A DNA stretch of 64,000 nucleotides. It comes from Agromyces protaetiae (GTDB taxonomy: Bacteria > Actinomycetota > Actinomycetes > Actinomycetales > Microbacteriaceae). A model generated the notes under the pieces. It was not told where the DNA came from and ran no database searches. It saw only the letters and a list, made by a program, of their open reading frames with translations. Below are positions 51,354 through 60,567 of the stretch, in pieces (position 1 is the first letter of the stretch; each line of letters opens with the position of its first letter). The stretch is taken from assembly GCF_030866785.1 (NCBI RefSeq), contig NZ_CP133018.1, forward strand, positions 2,976,001 to 3,040,000, written 5' to 3'. Position numbers and translations under genes: made by a program.

Positions 51354-52709
51354 ATGACTTCAGAACCCATCGCCACGCCGCGTCCCCGGGTGGCACCGCC
51401 CCGCCGTCGCCGCCAGGCCGAGCGCATCCAGGTGATCCCTCGCGTGGTCTTCGACTACGACGTCGCGATCGTCGGGCTCGGCTACGTCGGCCTGCCGACC
51501 GGGCTGACCTTCCATGCCAACGGTGCTCGTGTGCTCGGCATCGACACCGATGGGCGCCGACTCGAGCAGATCCGCGCGGGGGCTGCGGATCTGCTCGAGT
51601 TCGATCGCGCCCGTCTCGCCGCCGCACTGCGCGACGACGAGGGATTCGCGATCGACGGCGACATCTCCCGGCTGGGCGATGCCGCCGCGGTCGTGATCTG
51701 CGTTCCCACCCCCATCGACGAGCACCTGACGCCCGATCTCGACATCCTCCGCGCCGCCTGCGCGATGGTGGTCGAGCACGCCGTCGCCGGTCAGCTCATC
51801 ATGCTCACGTCGACGACTTACGCCGGGTGCACGCGCGACTTCCTGGTGGAGCCGCTCGAGCGCCGCGGCTTCGAGGCCGGGCGAGACATCCACGTCGCCT
51901 TCAGCCCGGAACGTATCGACCCCGGCAACGCGGGCTTCGAACACGAAGACGTCCCGCGGGTCGTCGGCGGCGCAACGCCGAGCTGCCGCGCGGCGGGCGA
52001 GGCCCTGCTCAGCCGCTCCACCCGGCTCATCCACCCCGTCGGGTCGCTCGAGGCGGCCGAGATGACCAAGCTCGTCGAGAACACGTTCCGCGCGGTCAAC
52101 ATCGCGCTCGCGAACGAGTTCGCCGAGGCGTGCAGCTCGCTCGGCGTCCCGGTCATGGACGTCGTGAACGCAGCCGCGACCAAGCCATACGGCTTCATGC
52201 CGTTCTTCCCGGGCCCCGGTGTGGGCGGGCACTGCATCCCCTGCGACCCGCACTACCTGCTCTGGCAGCTGCGCAAGGAGCACATCATGCTGCCGCTCAT
52301 CGAGCAGGCCATGTCCGAGATCGCCGTCCGGCCACGCCGCGTGTTCGAGCGCGTCCGGGAGGAGCTCGCGGATCGCGGCCAGCCGATCACGGGCGCGCGT
52401 GTGCTCGTGGCCGGCGTCGCCTACAAGTCGGATGTGGCCGACCTCCGCGAGTCCCCGGCGCTCGAGATCCTGAGCCTCCTGCATCAGGCCGGCGCGACCG
52501 TCGCGTTCCACGACCCGCACTTCGCGCAACTCCGGCTCCGCGACGGCACCGTGCTCGTCGACACGGCCGACGCGCTCGCCTTCGAGCCCGACCTCGTCGT
52601 GCTGCACACGGCGCACACCACCGTCGACCAGGCGTGGCTCGCCGAGGTGCCGACGGTGCTCGACACCACCTATCGCGGCGCCGACCTGCCCCAGCGGGTC
52701 CTGCTGTAG
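51354..52709 (+). CDS. Nucleotide-sugar dehydrogenase (UDP-GlcNAc/ManNAc or UDP-glucose type)
   Basis: 451 residues. Rossmann start YDVAIVGLGYVGLPTGLTFHANGARVLGID after an Arg/Pro-rich extension of about 35 residues. CVPTPIDEHLTPDLD, the catalytic Cys in GVGGHCIPCDPHYLLW and VLVAGVAYKSDVADLRESPALEIL are the WecC/WbpA-type hallmarks. It oxidises the C6 of a UDP-sugar to a uronic acid. First gene of the envelope polysaccharide operon; the next gene starts 21 bases later. Confidence 0.9.
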   Translation: MTSEPIATPRPRVAPPRRRRQAERIQVIPRVVFDYDVAIVGLGYVGLPTGLTFHANGARVLGIDTDGRRLEQIRAGAADLLEFDRARLAAALRDDEGFAIDGDISRLGDAAAVVICVPTPIDEHLTPDLDILRAACAMVVEHAVAGQLIMLTSTTYAGCTRDFLVEPLERRGFEAGRDIHVAFSPERIDPGNAGFEHEDVPRVVGGATPSCRAAGEALLSRSTRLIHPVGSLEAAEMTKLVENTFRAVNIALANEFAEACSSLGVPVMDVVNAAATKPYGFMPFFPGPGVGGHCIPCDPHYLLWQLRKEHIMLPLIEQAMSEIAVRPRRVFERVREELADRGQPITGARVLVAGVAYKSDVADLRESPALEILSLLHQAGATVAFHDPHFAQLRLRDGTVLVDTADALAFEPDLVVLHTAHTTVDQAWLAEVPTVLDTTYRGADLPQRVLL

Positions 52710-52730
52710 GCCACGGACGAAACGGAGAAG

Positions 52731-53771
52731 ATGATGCGCTCGGCGATCACCGGCGGAGCCGGTTTCATCGGAAGTCACCTGGTCGAGCACCTGCTCGCGC
52801 GTGGAGACGAGGTCGTCGTCCTCGACGACTTCTCCACGGGCTCGCGGCGGAACCTCGCCCACCTCGAGCACGACCACCGGCTCAAGATCATCCAGGGCTC
52901 GATCCTCGATCGTTCGCTCGTCGAACGCATCGTCGGTGCGACCGACCGGGTGTTCCACCTCGCCGCGGCCGTCGGCGTCAAGCTCATCGTCGAGCACCCG
53001 TTGCGGAGCCTCCGCACGAACATCCACGGCACCGAGAACGTGCTGCACGCGGTGTTCGAGACGGGTTCGACGCTGCTGCTGGCCTCGACCAGCGAGATCT
53101 ACGGCAAGAACACGTCCGACGCGCTCGCCGAGGACGCGGACCGCGTCCTCGGCTCGCCGCTCACCTCCCGCTGGACCTACGCCGCGGCCAAGGGCATCGA
53201 CGAGTCCTTCGCCCATGCGTACTGGAGCGAGCACGGCACGCGGGTCGCGATCGTGCGACTGTTCAACACGGTCGGACCACGACAGACCGGCCGGTACGGC
53301 ATGGTGGTGCCGAACCTCGTCAACCAGGCGCTGCGCGGCGAGCCGCTGACCGTGTTCGGCGACGGCCGCCAGACCCGCTGCTTCTCGTACGTCGGCGACG
53401 TCGTCCCCGCGATCGCCACGCTCGCCGAGACGCCCGAGGCATACGGCCGTGCCGTGAACCTCGGCGGTGCGCGCGAGATCTCGATCCTCGAGCTCGCGAT
53501 GCGCATCATCGACGTGCTCGGCAGCTCGAGCGAGATCCGGTTCATCCCATACGAGCAGGCCTACGCGCCCGGCTACGAGGACATGCGGCGCCGGGTCCCC
53601 GACAACGGCCTCGCGCGGTCCCTCATCGGGTTCGAGCCGACCACGCCGCTCGACGACGTGATCCTCCGCGTGGCCGAGACGGCGCGCGACGGCGGCCACC
53701 CGTCCGAGACGATGCAGCTCGCCATGCCGATCCCGTCGCTCGGGCGCGAACCGGCGATCGAGGTGCACTGA
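52731..53771 (+). CDS. NAD-dependent epimerase/decarboxylase (SDR, UXS/GME-like)
   Basis: 346 residues of the extended SDR family. NAD loop ITGGAGFIGSHLVEHLL, catalytic Y-x3-K in SRWTYAAAKGIDE and substrate region RLFNTVGPRQTGRYGMVVPNLVNQAL. It most resembles UDP-glucuronate decarboxylases and related 4-epimerases, so it could act on the product of the upstream dehydrogenase. Adjacent ATGs at 52731 and 52734 are possible starts. Its stop shares one base with the glmS-type ATG (TGATG). Confidence 0.88.
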   Translation: MMRSAITGGAGFIGSHLVEHLLARGDEVVVLDDFSTGSRRNLAHLEHDHRLKIIQGSILDRSLVERIVGATDRVFHLAAAVGVKLIVEHPLRSLRTNIHGTENVLHAVFETGSTLLLASTSEIYGKNTSDALAEDADRVLGSPLTSRWTYAAAKGIDESFAHAYWSEHGTRVAIVRLFNTVGPRQTGRYGMVVPNLVNQALRGEPLTVFGDGRQTRCFSYVGDVVPAIATLAETPEAYGRAVNLGGAREISILELAMRIIDVLGSSSEIRFIPYEQAYAPGYEDMRRRVPDNGLARSLIGFEPTTPLDDVILRVAETARDGGHPSETMQLAMPIPSLGREPAIEVH

Positions 53772-55549
53772 TGTGCGGCATCATCGCCTGCCGGGGGCCT
53801 GCGCCGGCGGCGGAACGGCTGGTCTCAGGCCTGCGCCTGCTCGAGTATCGCGGTTACGACTCCGCGGGCGTGGCGCTCTCGGCGGCCGACGGCAGCACCG
53901 CGGTCTTCCGCACCACCCAGCGCGTCGGTGCGCTCAGCGAGCTCGTCGATGCCTGGGAGGGACCCACGCTGAACGGCACGGGGATCGGGCATACCCGCTG
54001 GGCCACGCACGGGGCGGTCTCCGTGGCGAACGCACATCCGCACCAGGACTGCAGCCGCCGGGTGAGCGTCGTGCACAACGGCATCATCGAGAACGTCGCC
54101 GAACTGCGCCGCGACCTCGAACGGTCAGGGCACGCGTTCGCCTCCGACGTCGACAGCGAGATCATCGCGCACCTCGTCGAAGACGGGCTCGCGACCGGCA
54201 GCGGGCTGATCTCGGCGGTGACATCGACCGTCGCTCGCCTCCGCGGGTCCTGGGCGATCGTCGTGCTCGATGCGGCCACCGGACACCTCGCCGCCGCCTC
54301 CCATCGGTCGCCGCTCATCCTCGGCGAGTCCGACGACGGCGTCTTCCTGGCGAGCGACATCGCTGCGGTCGCCACATGGGTCGACGACTTCCGTGTGCTC
54401 GGCGACGGCGACGTGGTCGAGGTCGGCGAACGCGTGCGCTGGACCTCGGCTGGTGCGACGATCGAGCCGCCGGCGCTGCGGGCCGGACCGGGGCGGGCGT
54501 CATACGCCTCGGTCGCCGAGCACGACCGGCACATGGCGGCCGAGATCGCCGAGCAACCGGCCGCGGCGGCACGCGCGGTCGACGCGATCGCCGATCGGAT
54601 CGCCGACGGCCGGCTCTGGCACGAACTCGGCCTGCCGCCCTTCCAGCGGCTCCGCGTGCTGGCCTGCGGAACATCGCTGAACGCCGGGCAGGTGATCGGC
54701 GGTGTGCTCACGCGGCTCGGCGGCGGTGCCTTCCACCCGGTGGTCGCCAGCGAGGCATCCGGCACCTTCGTGGAGCCGGGCACGCTCACCCTCGCGATCA
54801 GCCAGTCCGGCGAGACCGCCGACGTGCTCCGCGCCGTCGACGAGGACCCGGCGGGCGTGCCCGTTCTCGCGCTGGTCAACAACCTCGAGTCGACGCTCGC
54901 GAGAACGGTCGATGCCGCGATCGGGTGCGAGGCCGGGCCAGAGATCGGGGTCGCCGCCACGAAGACGTTCGTGTGCCAGATCCTGGTCGGCGCTGGCCTC
55001 GTCGTCTCGTCCCTCGTCGACCGTGGGCTCATCGGCCGCGACGTCGCACGCGGACTCGCCGACGACCTCCGCCGCGTACCCGACCGGCTCGCCCGGGCGG
55101 TCCAAGACGCCTCGCTCGCCGACGTCGTCGCCGAGGTCCGCAACGCCTCAGGCTTCGTCTTCCTCGGACGCGGAGCGGCCGTACCGTACGCGGCCGAGGG
55201 CGCACTCAAGCTCAAAGAGCTCACCTACCGCTGGGCCGAGGCCTATCCGGCGGGCGAGCTCAAACACGGTCCGCTCGCGCTCGTCGAGCAGGGCACGCCC
55301 GTCATCGTCGTCGACGACGGCGATGTGCGTCTGCCCACGAACATCGCCGAGGTCCGGGCGCGTGGCGGCAACGTCATCACGGTCGGCCGCGTCGGCAGTC
55401 GCATCGAGGCACCGGTCGAAGACCGGCTGCCATGGGGGCCCATCGAGGCGTCCGTGCCCGTGCAGCAACTCGCGCTCGAACTGGCCGTGGAACTCGGCCT
55501 CGACGCCGACAAGCCGCGCAATCTCGCCAAGTCCGTCACGGTCGACTGA
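53771..55549 (+). CDS. glmS: Glucosamine-6-phosphate synthase (operon-borne paralogue)
   Basis: 592 residues. The N-terminal Ntn amidotransferase begins with the catalytic Cys2 (MCGIIACRG) and contains GIGHTRWATHGAVSVANAHPH. Two SIS sugar-isomerase domains follow (LACGTSLNAGQVIGG, ISQSGETADVLRAV), ending RNLAKSVTVD. It makes glucosamine-6-phosphate from fructose-6-phosphate and glutamine. Its place between polysaccharide genes suggests a dedicated supply of UDP-GlcNAc; a housekeeping glmS probably exists elsewhere, which is inference. Confidence 0.93.
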   Translation: MCGIIACRGPAPAAERLVSGLRLLEYRGYDSAGVALSAADGSTAVFRTTQRVGALSELVDAWEGPTLNGTGIGHTRWATHGAVSVANAHPHQDCSRRVSVVHNGIIENVAELRRDLERSGHAFASDVDSEIIAHLVEDGLATGSGLISAVTSTVARLRGSWAIVVLDAATGHLAAASHRSPLILGESDDGVFLASDIAAVATWVDDFRVLGDGDVVEVGERVRWTSAGATIEPPALRAGPGRASYASVAEHDRHMAAEIAEQPAAAARAVDAIADRIADGRLWHELGLPPFQRLRVLACGTSLNAGQVIGGVLTRLGGGAFHPVVASEASGTFVEPGTLTLAISQSGETADVLRAVDEDPAGVPVLALVNNLESTLARTVDAAIGCEAGPEIGVAATKTFVCQILVGAGLVVSSLVDRGLIGRDVARGLADDLRRVPDRLARAVQDASLADVVAEVRNASGFVFLGRGAAVPYAAEGALKLKELTYRWAEAYPAGELKHGPLALVEQGTPVIVVDDGDVRLPTNIAEVRARGGNVITVGRVGSRIEAPVEDRLPWGPIEASVPVQQLALELAVELGLDADKPRNLAKSVTVD

Positions 55550-55578
55550 CCGCGGCGCTGCACATCAAGGAGTACGCC

Positions 55579-58377
55579 ATGACGCCCCCGACCCGACGAC
55601 CAGGAATCCTCCTGCGTACGTCAGCCGTCCTCGCCGGAGCCGCGATCGCGGTCTCGCTCGTCGCCACCGCCACCCCGGCCGCCGCACTCGAAGGCGCGCC
55701 GACCGTCGTCAGCATCACCTTCGACGACTCCAACGCCGACCAGATGGCCGCGGCCGACATCCTGAACGCCAGCAATCTCGACGCCACGTTCTACACGCTG
55801 AGCGGCTTCATCGGCCAGCCCGGCTACCAGACCCGCGCCGACCTCGACGCGCTCGCCGCCGCCGGCCACGAGATCGGGTCGCACACCGTGACCCATCCCG
55901 ACATGGCCACGCTCAACGCATCGGAGGCGAAGGCCCAGGCCTGTCAGAGTCGCGAGACGCTCACCGCGTGGGGGTTCCAGGTGACGAGCTTCGCCTATCC
56001 GTTCGCCTCGATGAGCCCGACCGCCAAGCAGGCGATCGCCGACTGCGGGTACAACACCGCTCGCAACCTCGGCGACATCGAGACCAGGTTCGGCTGCACC
56101 GGCTGCGGGTTCGCCGAGTCGCTGCCGACGCCCGCCGATCCACTCGAGCTGCGGGTCCCCGACATGGTGACCAACGCGTGGACGCTGGCCGACCTGCAGA
56201 ACACGGTCATCAACGCCGAGAACTCCACAGGCGGCTGGGTTGGGCTCACGTTCCATCACGTCTGCGACAACTGCAACGTCGAAGGTCTCGACGTCTCCAC
56301 GAGCCTGTTCACCCAGTTCACGCAGTGGCTCGCGGCCCGCTCGGCGACGCACAACACCACGGTGAAGACCGTGCAGCAGGCATTCGGCGGCGCGGTCAAG
56401 CCGATCGTCGACACCGGCTATCCGCCGGCCCCGGGCCCGGGCGTGAACGGCATCAAGAACCCGAGTCTCGAGACGCTCGGCACGAATGGGCTCCCCGACT
56501 GCTTCATCCTCGCCGGATTCGGGTCGAACACCCCGGCGTTCAGCACGGTCTCGCCGGGTCGCACCGGCAACGTGGCCGAGAAGCTCGTCATGTCGAACTA
56601 CGTCGACGGCGATGCGAAGGCCATCATGACGATGGACTTCGGCACGTGCGCGCCGACCGTGACCGCCGGGCAGCAGTACTCGCTGAGAACCTGGTACACC
56701 TCGACCGCGATCACCCAGTTCGCCGTCTACCTGCGCAACGCCGTCGGCGGATGGGAGTACTGGACCTCGAGCCCGTACTTCCCGGCGACGAGCACGTACG
56801 CGCAGGCCATCTGGGACTCGCCGGCCATCCCGGCCGGGTACACGGGGATCAGCTTCGGTTTGAACCTCATCGGCAACGGCGAGCTCGTGACCGACGACTA
56901 TGAGCTGTACGACCTGAACGGCGCACCGACGCCCACCGTGCCAGGCACTCCGACGATCACCGGCACCGCCCAGGTCGGCCAGGTGCTCACCGCGAACCCC
57001 GGCACATGGACCCCGGCTCCGGCCTCGTTCAGCTACCAGTGGCTCCGGAACGGCGTCGCGATCGCCGGCGCGACCGGCTCGACCTACACGCCCGTGGCCG
57101 CCGATGTCGGCGCCACGTTGACCGTGCAGGTCTCCGGGACGCCGGCCGGTGGCACCCCGGCGAGCGCGACGTCGGTGGGCGTCGTCGTCACGGCGGGAAC
57201 GATCACACCCGCCGTCCCGGTCATCTCCGGGAACCCGCGCGTCGGCTTCGTCCTCACCGCCATACCTGGCACGTGGACGCCGCCCGGAGTCGTCCTGACG
57301 TATCAGTGGCTGCGAAACGGCACCGCGATCACCGGGGCGACCGCCGAGGCGTACACGCTCGTGAACGCCGATCTGGCTGCGCGGATCTCGGTGCGGGTCA
57401 CGGGCACGCTCGGCGGGTCCTCGGCGAACGCGACATCCGCGCAAACCCAGGACGTCCAGCCGCGCTCGGTGACGGTGACCCGGCTCCAGGGCGCCGATCG
57501 GTTCCTCACAGCCGTCGACGTCTCGTCGAAGTCGTACAGTCCGGGCGTGGCACGGGTCTACATCACGAACGGGTTCAACTTCCCCGACGCGCTGTCGGCC
57601 GCACCCGCAGCCGCACGGTTCGACTCGCCCATGCTGCTCACCGCCCCGACGTCGTTGCCCGCGGCCGTCCGAGCCGAGATCGTCCGGCTGAACCCCGGCC
57701 GCATCGTGATCGTCGGCGGCACCGGCAACGTGTCGGCCGCGGTCGCGACCCAGTTGGCGCAGATCGCGACCGTGCAACGCATCGCAGGGGTCGACCGGTA
57801 CGAGACGTCCCGGCTCATCGCGGCCGACGCGTTCGGCGCATCGGGCGCGACGACCGCCTACGTCGCGACCGGGACGAACTTCCCGGATGCGCTGGCGGCG
57901 GCACCGGCGGCGGCGAAGGCCAACGGGCCGACGATCCTCGTCCCGGGCAGCCTCACGACGCTCGATCAGGCCACGCGCACGCTGCTCGACACGCTGAACG
58001 TGGCCACCGTGAAGATCACGGGGAGCACGCCGTCGGTGACCGCGCAGATCGAGACCGCGCTGGGCACCGTGCCGGGTGTGACGTCGGTCCAACGGCTCGC
58101 CGGTCCTGATCGGTACGCCACGGCGGCGGCCATCAACAAGGACGCCTTCGCGACCGTCCCGACGACGTACCTCGCGAGCGGGGAGAACTTCCCCGACGCG
58201 CTCGTCGGCTCGGCGCTCGCGGGGTGGAAGAACGCACCGATCTACCTGTCGCCGAACGCGTGCCTGGGCACTGCCGCCTCCGCGGGGCTGAACCTCCACG
58301 AGTCCAGCAACCTGACGCTGTTCGGCAGCGCGGCCACCCTCAGCGCCAATGTCGCGAACCTGCAGGTCTGCAACTGA
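55579..58377 (+). CDS. Secreted polysaccharide deacetylase with Ig-like and cell-wall-binding repeats
   Basis: 932 residues. Signal peptide VLAGAAIAVSLVATATPAAA. NodB-type deacetylase core: TFDD at 47-50 and the metal ligands H102 and H106 in GSHTVTHPDM. A carbohydrate-module-like region follows (about 300-450), then two A26-type repeats around FSYQWLRNGVAIAGATGSTYT and LTYQWLRNGTAITGA. From residue 635 there are three CWB2-type repeats (RLQGADRF, RIAGVDRYETS, RLAGPDRYATA). It probably deacetylates a GlcNAc-containing polymer at the cell wall. AAGGAG precedes the ATG. Confidence 0.9.
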   Translation: MTPPTRRPGILLRTSAVLAGAAIAVSLVATATPAAALEGAPTVVSITFDDSNADQMAAADILNASNLDATFYTLSGFIGQPGYQTRADLDALAAAGHEIGSHTVTHPDMATLNASEAKAQACQSRETLTAWGFQVTSFAYPFASMSPTAKQAIADCGYNTARNLGDIETRFGCTGCGFAESLPTPADPLELRVPDMVTNAWTLADLQNTVINAENSTGGWVGLTFHHVCDNCNVEGLDVSTSLFTQFTQWLAARSATHNTTVKTVQQAFGGAVKPIVDTGYPPAPGPGVNGIKNPSLETLGTNGLPDCFILAGFGSNTPAFSTVSPGRTGNVAEKLVMSNYVDGDAKAIMTMDFGTCAPTVTAGQQYSLRTWYTSTAITQFAVYLRNAVGGWEYWTSSPYFPATSTYAQAIWDSPAIPAGYTGISFGLNLIGNGELVTDDYELYDLNGAPTPTVPGTPTITGTAQVGQVLTANPGTWTPAPASFSYQWLRNGVAIAGATGSTYTPVAADVGATLTVQVSGTPAGGTPASATSVGVVVTAGTITPAVPVISGNPRVGFVLTAIPGTWTPPGVVLTYQWLRNGTAITGATAEAYTLVNADLAARISVRVTGTLGGSSANATSAQTQDVQPRSVTVTRLQGADRFLTAVDVSSKSYSPGVARVYITNGFNFPDALSAAPAAARFDSPMLLTAPTSLPAAVRAEIVRLNPGRIVIVGGTGNVSAAVATQLAQIATVQRIAGVDRYETSRLIAADAFGASGATTAYVATGTNFPDALAAAPAAAKANGPTILVPGSLTTLDQATRTLLDTLNVATVKITGSTPSVTAQIETALGTVPGVTSVQRLAGPDRYATAAAINKDAFATVPTTYLASGENFPDALVGSALAGWKNAPIYLSPNACLGTAASAGLNLHESSNLTLFGSAATLSANVANLQVCN

Positions 58378-59164
58378 GCGAGGGGCCTCGCGCCCGGTCC
58401 GTGGACTCCACGGGCCGGGCGCGGTCGTGCTCGTGCTCGCCTGCGTCTCGGTGGTCGGCCTCAGCGCGTGCTCGGTACCGTCGGGAGCGGAGCAGATGAC
58501 GAACCCTTCGGCGAGCGGATATCCGTGGCACACCGGCATCGTGGCGACCACGTTCTGGGTCGGCGAGGTCTTCGACCCCGATGCCGACGACGGCACCCAG
58601 GAGTACTCGACCTACGATTCCGCATGGATGGCGTCGTACGGCGGCTGCGACGGGCGAGTCCGCGGCGGGCGGTGCGAGACCGAGCCTCGCCGCGAGGCCG
58701 ACGACTTCTTCCCGACGGCGATGACGCCGCTCGAGAACCCGTTCTACCTCGACCTCCCCTATGACGACGTGAACGATCCGGAGGGCTTCGCACGTCGCGG
58801 CGAGGTCATCCCATGGGCGGGCGAGCCCGCCTACCGCGACCTCGTCGACGACCCGTCGGCGAGCCTGATGAAGAACCGCTGGGTGCGGCTCAGGGCGAAC
58901 GACCGCGTCTGCTACGGCCAGATCCAAGACGCCGGTCCCGGTGAGTACCACGACGCGGCGTACGTCTTCGGCGACGACGATCGACGGCCGGCGAACACGC
59001 GCTACAACGGCGCGGGCATGGATGTCTCGCCCGCGCTCAACGGGTGTCTCGGCTTCGCCGAGCTGAACGGCGAGACCGATCGCGTCGACTGGCAGTTCGT
59101 CGACGACGCCGATGTGCCCGAGGGCCCGTGGCGCCGCGTCGTGACCACGAGCGGCGTCCAATGA
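58349..59164 (+). CDS. Lipoprotein of unknown function
   Basis: About 271 residues if ATG 58349 is used. Hydrophobic VVLVLACVSVVGLSAC ends in a lipobox. The mature domain has NRWVRLRANDRVCYGQIQDAGPGEYHDAAYVFG, then ARYNGAGMDVSPALNGCLG-type sequence and WRRVVTTSGVQ. I recall secreted proteins with a Y-x-Q-x-x-DAGP pattern but cannot name a function. ATG 58349 lies within the previous gene (29-base overlap) without a ribosome-binding site. Starting at GTG 58427 would leave almost no charged n-region, so the start is uncertain. Confidence 0.65.
   Translation: MSRTCRSATERGASRPVRGLHGPGAVVLVLACVSVVGLSACSVPSGAEQMTNPSASGYPWHTGIVATTFWVGEVFDPDADDGTQEYSTYDSAWMASYGGCDGRVRGGRCETEPRREADDFFPTAMTPLENPFYLDLPYDDVNDPEGFARRGEVIPWAGEPAYRDLVDDPSASLMKNRWVRLRANDRVCYGQIQDAGPGEYHDAAYVFGDDDRRPANTRYNGAGMDVSPALNGCLGFAELNGETDRVDWQFVDDADVPEGPWRRVVTTSGVQ
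58389..58423 (+). terminator. Hairpin after the deacetylase gene
   Basis: The stem CGCGCCCGG-TCCGTGG/CCACGGGCCGGGCGCG (one G-T pair) follows the deacetylase stop by 11 bases, a normal terminator position for the four-gene operon. It also lies inside the predicted 5' end of the next gene, so either read-through occurs or that gene starts later. Confidence 0.65.
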
Positions 59165-59235
59165 GTGACGAGGCATGACGCCCTCTCGAACTCCGCCTGT
59201 TCGCTCCAGCGCCCGGGCCGGGTTAGCCTAGCTCC

Positions 59236-59688
59236 ATGGCTGAGCTGCGATTGGAAGATCTGTCCGCGTCGAACATCGTCGCAGCGAACCAGCTGTCGCT
59301 GAAGCCCGGGCAAGAGCAGTTCATCGCCCCGGTCACGTACTCGGCCGAGTCCTCGGTCGTGAACCCCGATACCGCGTGGCAGCGCGTCGCCCGACTCGAA
59401 GACCGGGTCGTGGGCTTCATCCACGGCAATTTCGACCCCGAGAACGAGCACGAGGAGTTCCGGGCCTGCATCTGGCGCATCAATGTCGATGCCGAGGTGC
59501 AGGGCCAGGGTGTGGGCCGCTTCCTCACGCAGGCGCTGGCCGAAGAGGCCAAGCGCCGCGGCTTCGACCACATCACGGTGCTGTGGGAACCGGGCGAAGA
59601 GGGCCCCGGCGAGTTCTTCCACCGCATCGGGTTCCGCGACATCGGCGAGACCGCCTACGGCGACGTCATCGGTGCGCTCGAACTCTGA
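59236..59688 (+). CDS. GNAT-family N-acetyltransferase
   Basis: 150 residues. The acetyl-CoA loop is INVDAEVQGQGVGRFLTQALAEEAKRRG. The N-terminal MAELRLEDLSASNIVAANQLSLKPGQEQFIAPV resembles the spermidine/polyamine acetyltransferase group (PaiA/BltD-like). The substrate is inferred only weakly. Confidence 0.85.
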   Translation: MAELRLEDLSASNIVAANQLSLKPGQEQFIAPVTYSAESSVVNPDTAWQRVARLEDRVVGFIHGNFDPENEHEEFRACIWRINVDAEVQGQGVGRFLTQALAEEAKRRGFDHITVLWEPGEEGPGEFFHRIGFRDIGETAYGDVIGALEL

Positions 59689-59728
59689 CGAGCGCGAACC
59701 CGAGGGCGAGCGCGAGGACGGCGATCGG

Positions 59729-60043
59729 ATGCCTCGGCCCACGTCGTTCGTCGACGCGGTGCTGACCGTGGTCGCCGACATCCCGCCCGGCGAGGTCGCC
59801 ACCTACGGCGACATCGCGGCGCTGCTCGGCTCGCGCGGCGCGCGCGCCGTCGGCATGGTGATGGCCAGGTACGGTTCGGATGTCCCGTGGTGGCGCGTCG
59901 TACGCGCGGGCGGCCGTCCACCGACCGGTCATGCCGATCGCGCTCGTGAGCACTACGCCGAGGAGGGCACGCCGCTCCTGGCGGCACCGGGCGACCCCGA
60001 CGGCTACCGCATCGACCTGGGGGCGTGCCACTGGCGCCCGTGA
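59729..60043 (+). CDS. Alkyltransferase-like (ATL) DNA-damage-recognition protein
   Basis: 104 residues of the MGMT/Ada DNA-binding domain: SFVDAVLTVVADIPPGEVATYGDIAALLGSRGARAVG. The usual active-site PCHR is PWWRVVR here, so the acceptor cysteine is replaced by tryptophan. ATL proteins bind O6-alkylguanine without transferring the alkyl group and hand the lesion to nucleotide-excision repair. The start codon overlaps a GGATGCCTC word. It follows the GNAT gene by 40 bases. Confidence 0.88.
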   Translation: MPRPTSFVDAVLTVVADIPPGEVATYGDIAALLGSRGARAVGMVMARYGSDVPWWRVVRAGGRPPTGHADRAREHYAEEGTPLLAAPGDPDGYRIDLGACHWRP

Positions 60044-60070
60044 GCCACGCGTACGGCCGCCTCTCCCGAT

Positions 60071-60532
60071 CTACAGCTGCCAGGCCTGGTTATGGTCGCT
60101 CGTGCACACCATCTCGACGTAGAGCCCCTGTGTGGTGAAGGGGATAATGTTCTCGGCTCTGAGGGTGGCCTGCGCGACGCCACCTCGACCCTCGTCGTCC
60201 CACACCCGCACCATCGAACCGGTCCAGGTCACGATCACGCCGAAGGCCTCTTCACCGACGATGTAGCCGTGCCCGACACTGCGCCCGTCGGTGCCCGTGG
60301 GCTTGTGCAGCCACGGGTGGCTCGGCGGGCACGTCGCCTCGATGAGATATGGCGCGCCGAACAATTGAAACGGCACGCCGCCGTCATGGACGACCTTGTG
60401 GAACTCCGTGCCGTCTTCCCACCGATCGCCGACGGCGGCCGAGGCGGCCGTGCCCGGCATGACCGCGAGCGCCAGCGCGGCTGTCGCCGCCGCGAGCGCG
60501 GTTGTCTTCAGACGCATCTTCACATTCGACAT
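60071..60532 (-). CDS. Small secreted protein with a CP...C pair (family member 3)
   Basis: 153 residues. Signal peptide LKTTALAAATAALALAVMPGTAASA. Mature domain EATCPPSHPWLHKPTGTDGRSVGHGYIVGEEAFGVIVTW, ending GLYVEMVCTSDHNQAWQL. The order of CP, SVGxGYIVG and the late Cys is shared with the protein at 18291-18794, with weaker similarity to 9579-10001. Its promoter (TTGTCA-17-TACACT) sits inside the 3' end of the histidine-kinase gene and predicts a leaderless mRNA. Function unknown. Confidence 0.75.
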   Translation of the reverse strand: MSNVKMRLKTTALAAATAALALAVMPGTAASAAVGDRWEDGTEFHKVVHDGGVPFQLFGAPYLIEATCPPSHPWLHKPTGTDGRSVGHGYIVGEEAFGVIVTWTGSMVRVWDDEGRGGVAQATLRAENIIPFTTQGLYVEMVCTSDHNQAWQL

Positions 60533-60538
60533 CTCAGC

Positions 60539-60567
60539 AGTGTATATCAGTACGCCAGATCTGACAA
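60539..60567 (-). promoter_or_regulatory. Leaderless promoter embedded in the histidine-kinase gene
   Basis: TTGTCA (60567-60562), a 17-bp spacer and TACACT (60544-60539) lie 6 bases before ATG 60532. The kinase stop codon (60549-60547) falls within the spacer. It is the best -35/-10 match among the three related genes. Confidence 0.7.

Noticed and set aside
53773..58377. One very long plus-strand reading frame of more than 1500 codons
   Set aside because: The first 600 codons are an Arg-rich shadow of glmS in another frame. The real deacetylase gene starts at ATG 55579 with AAGGAG and a signal peptide.
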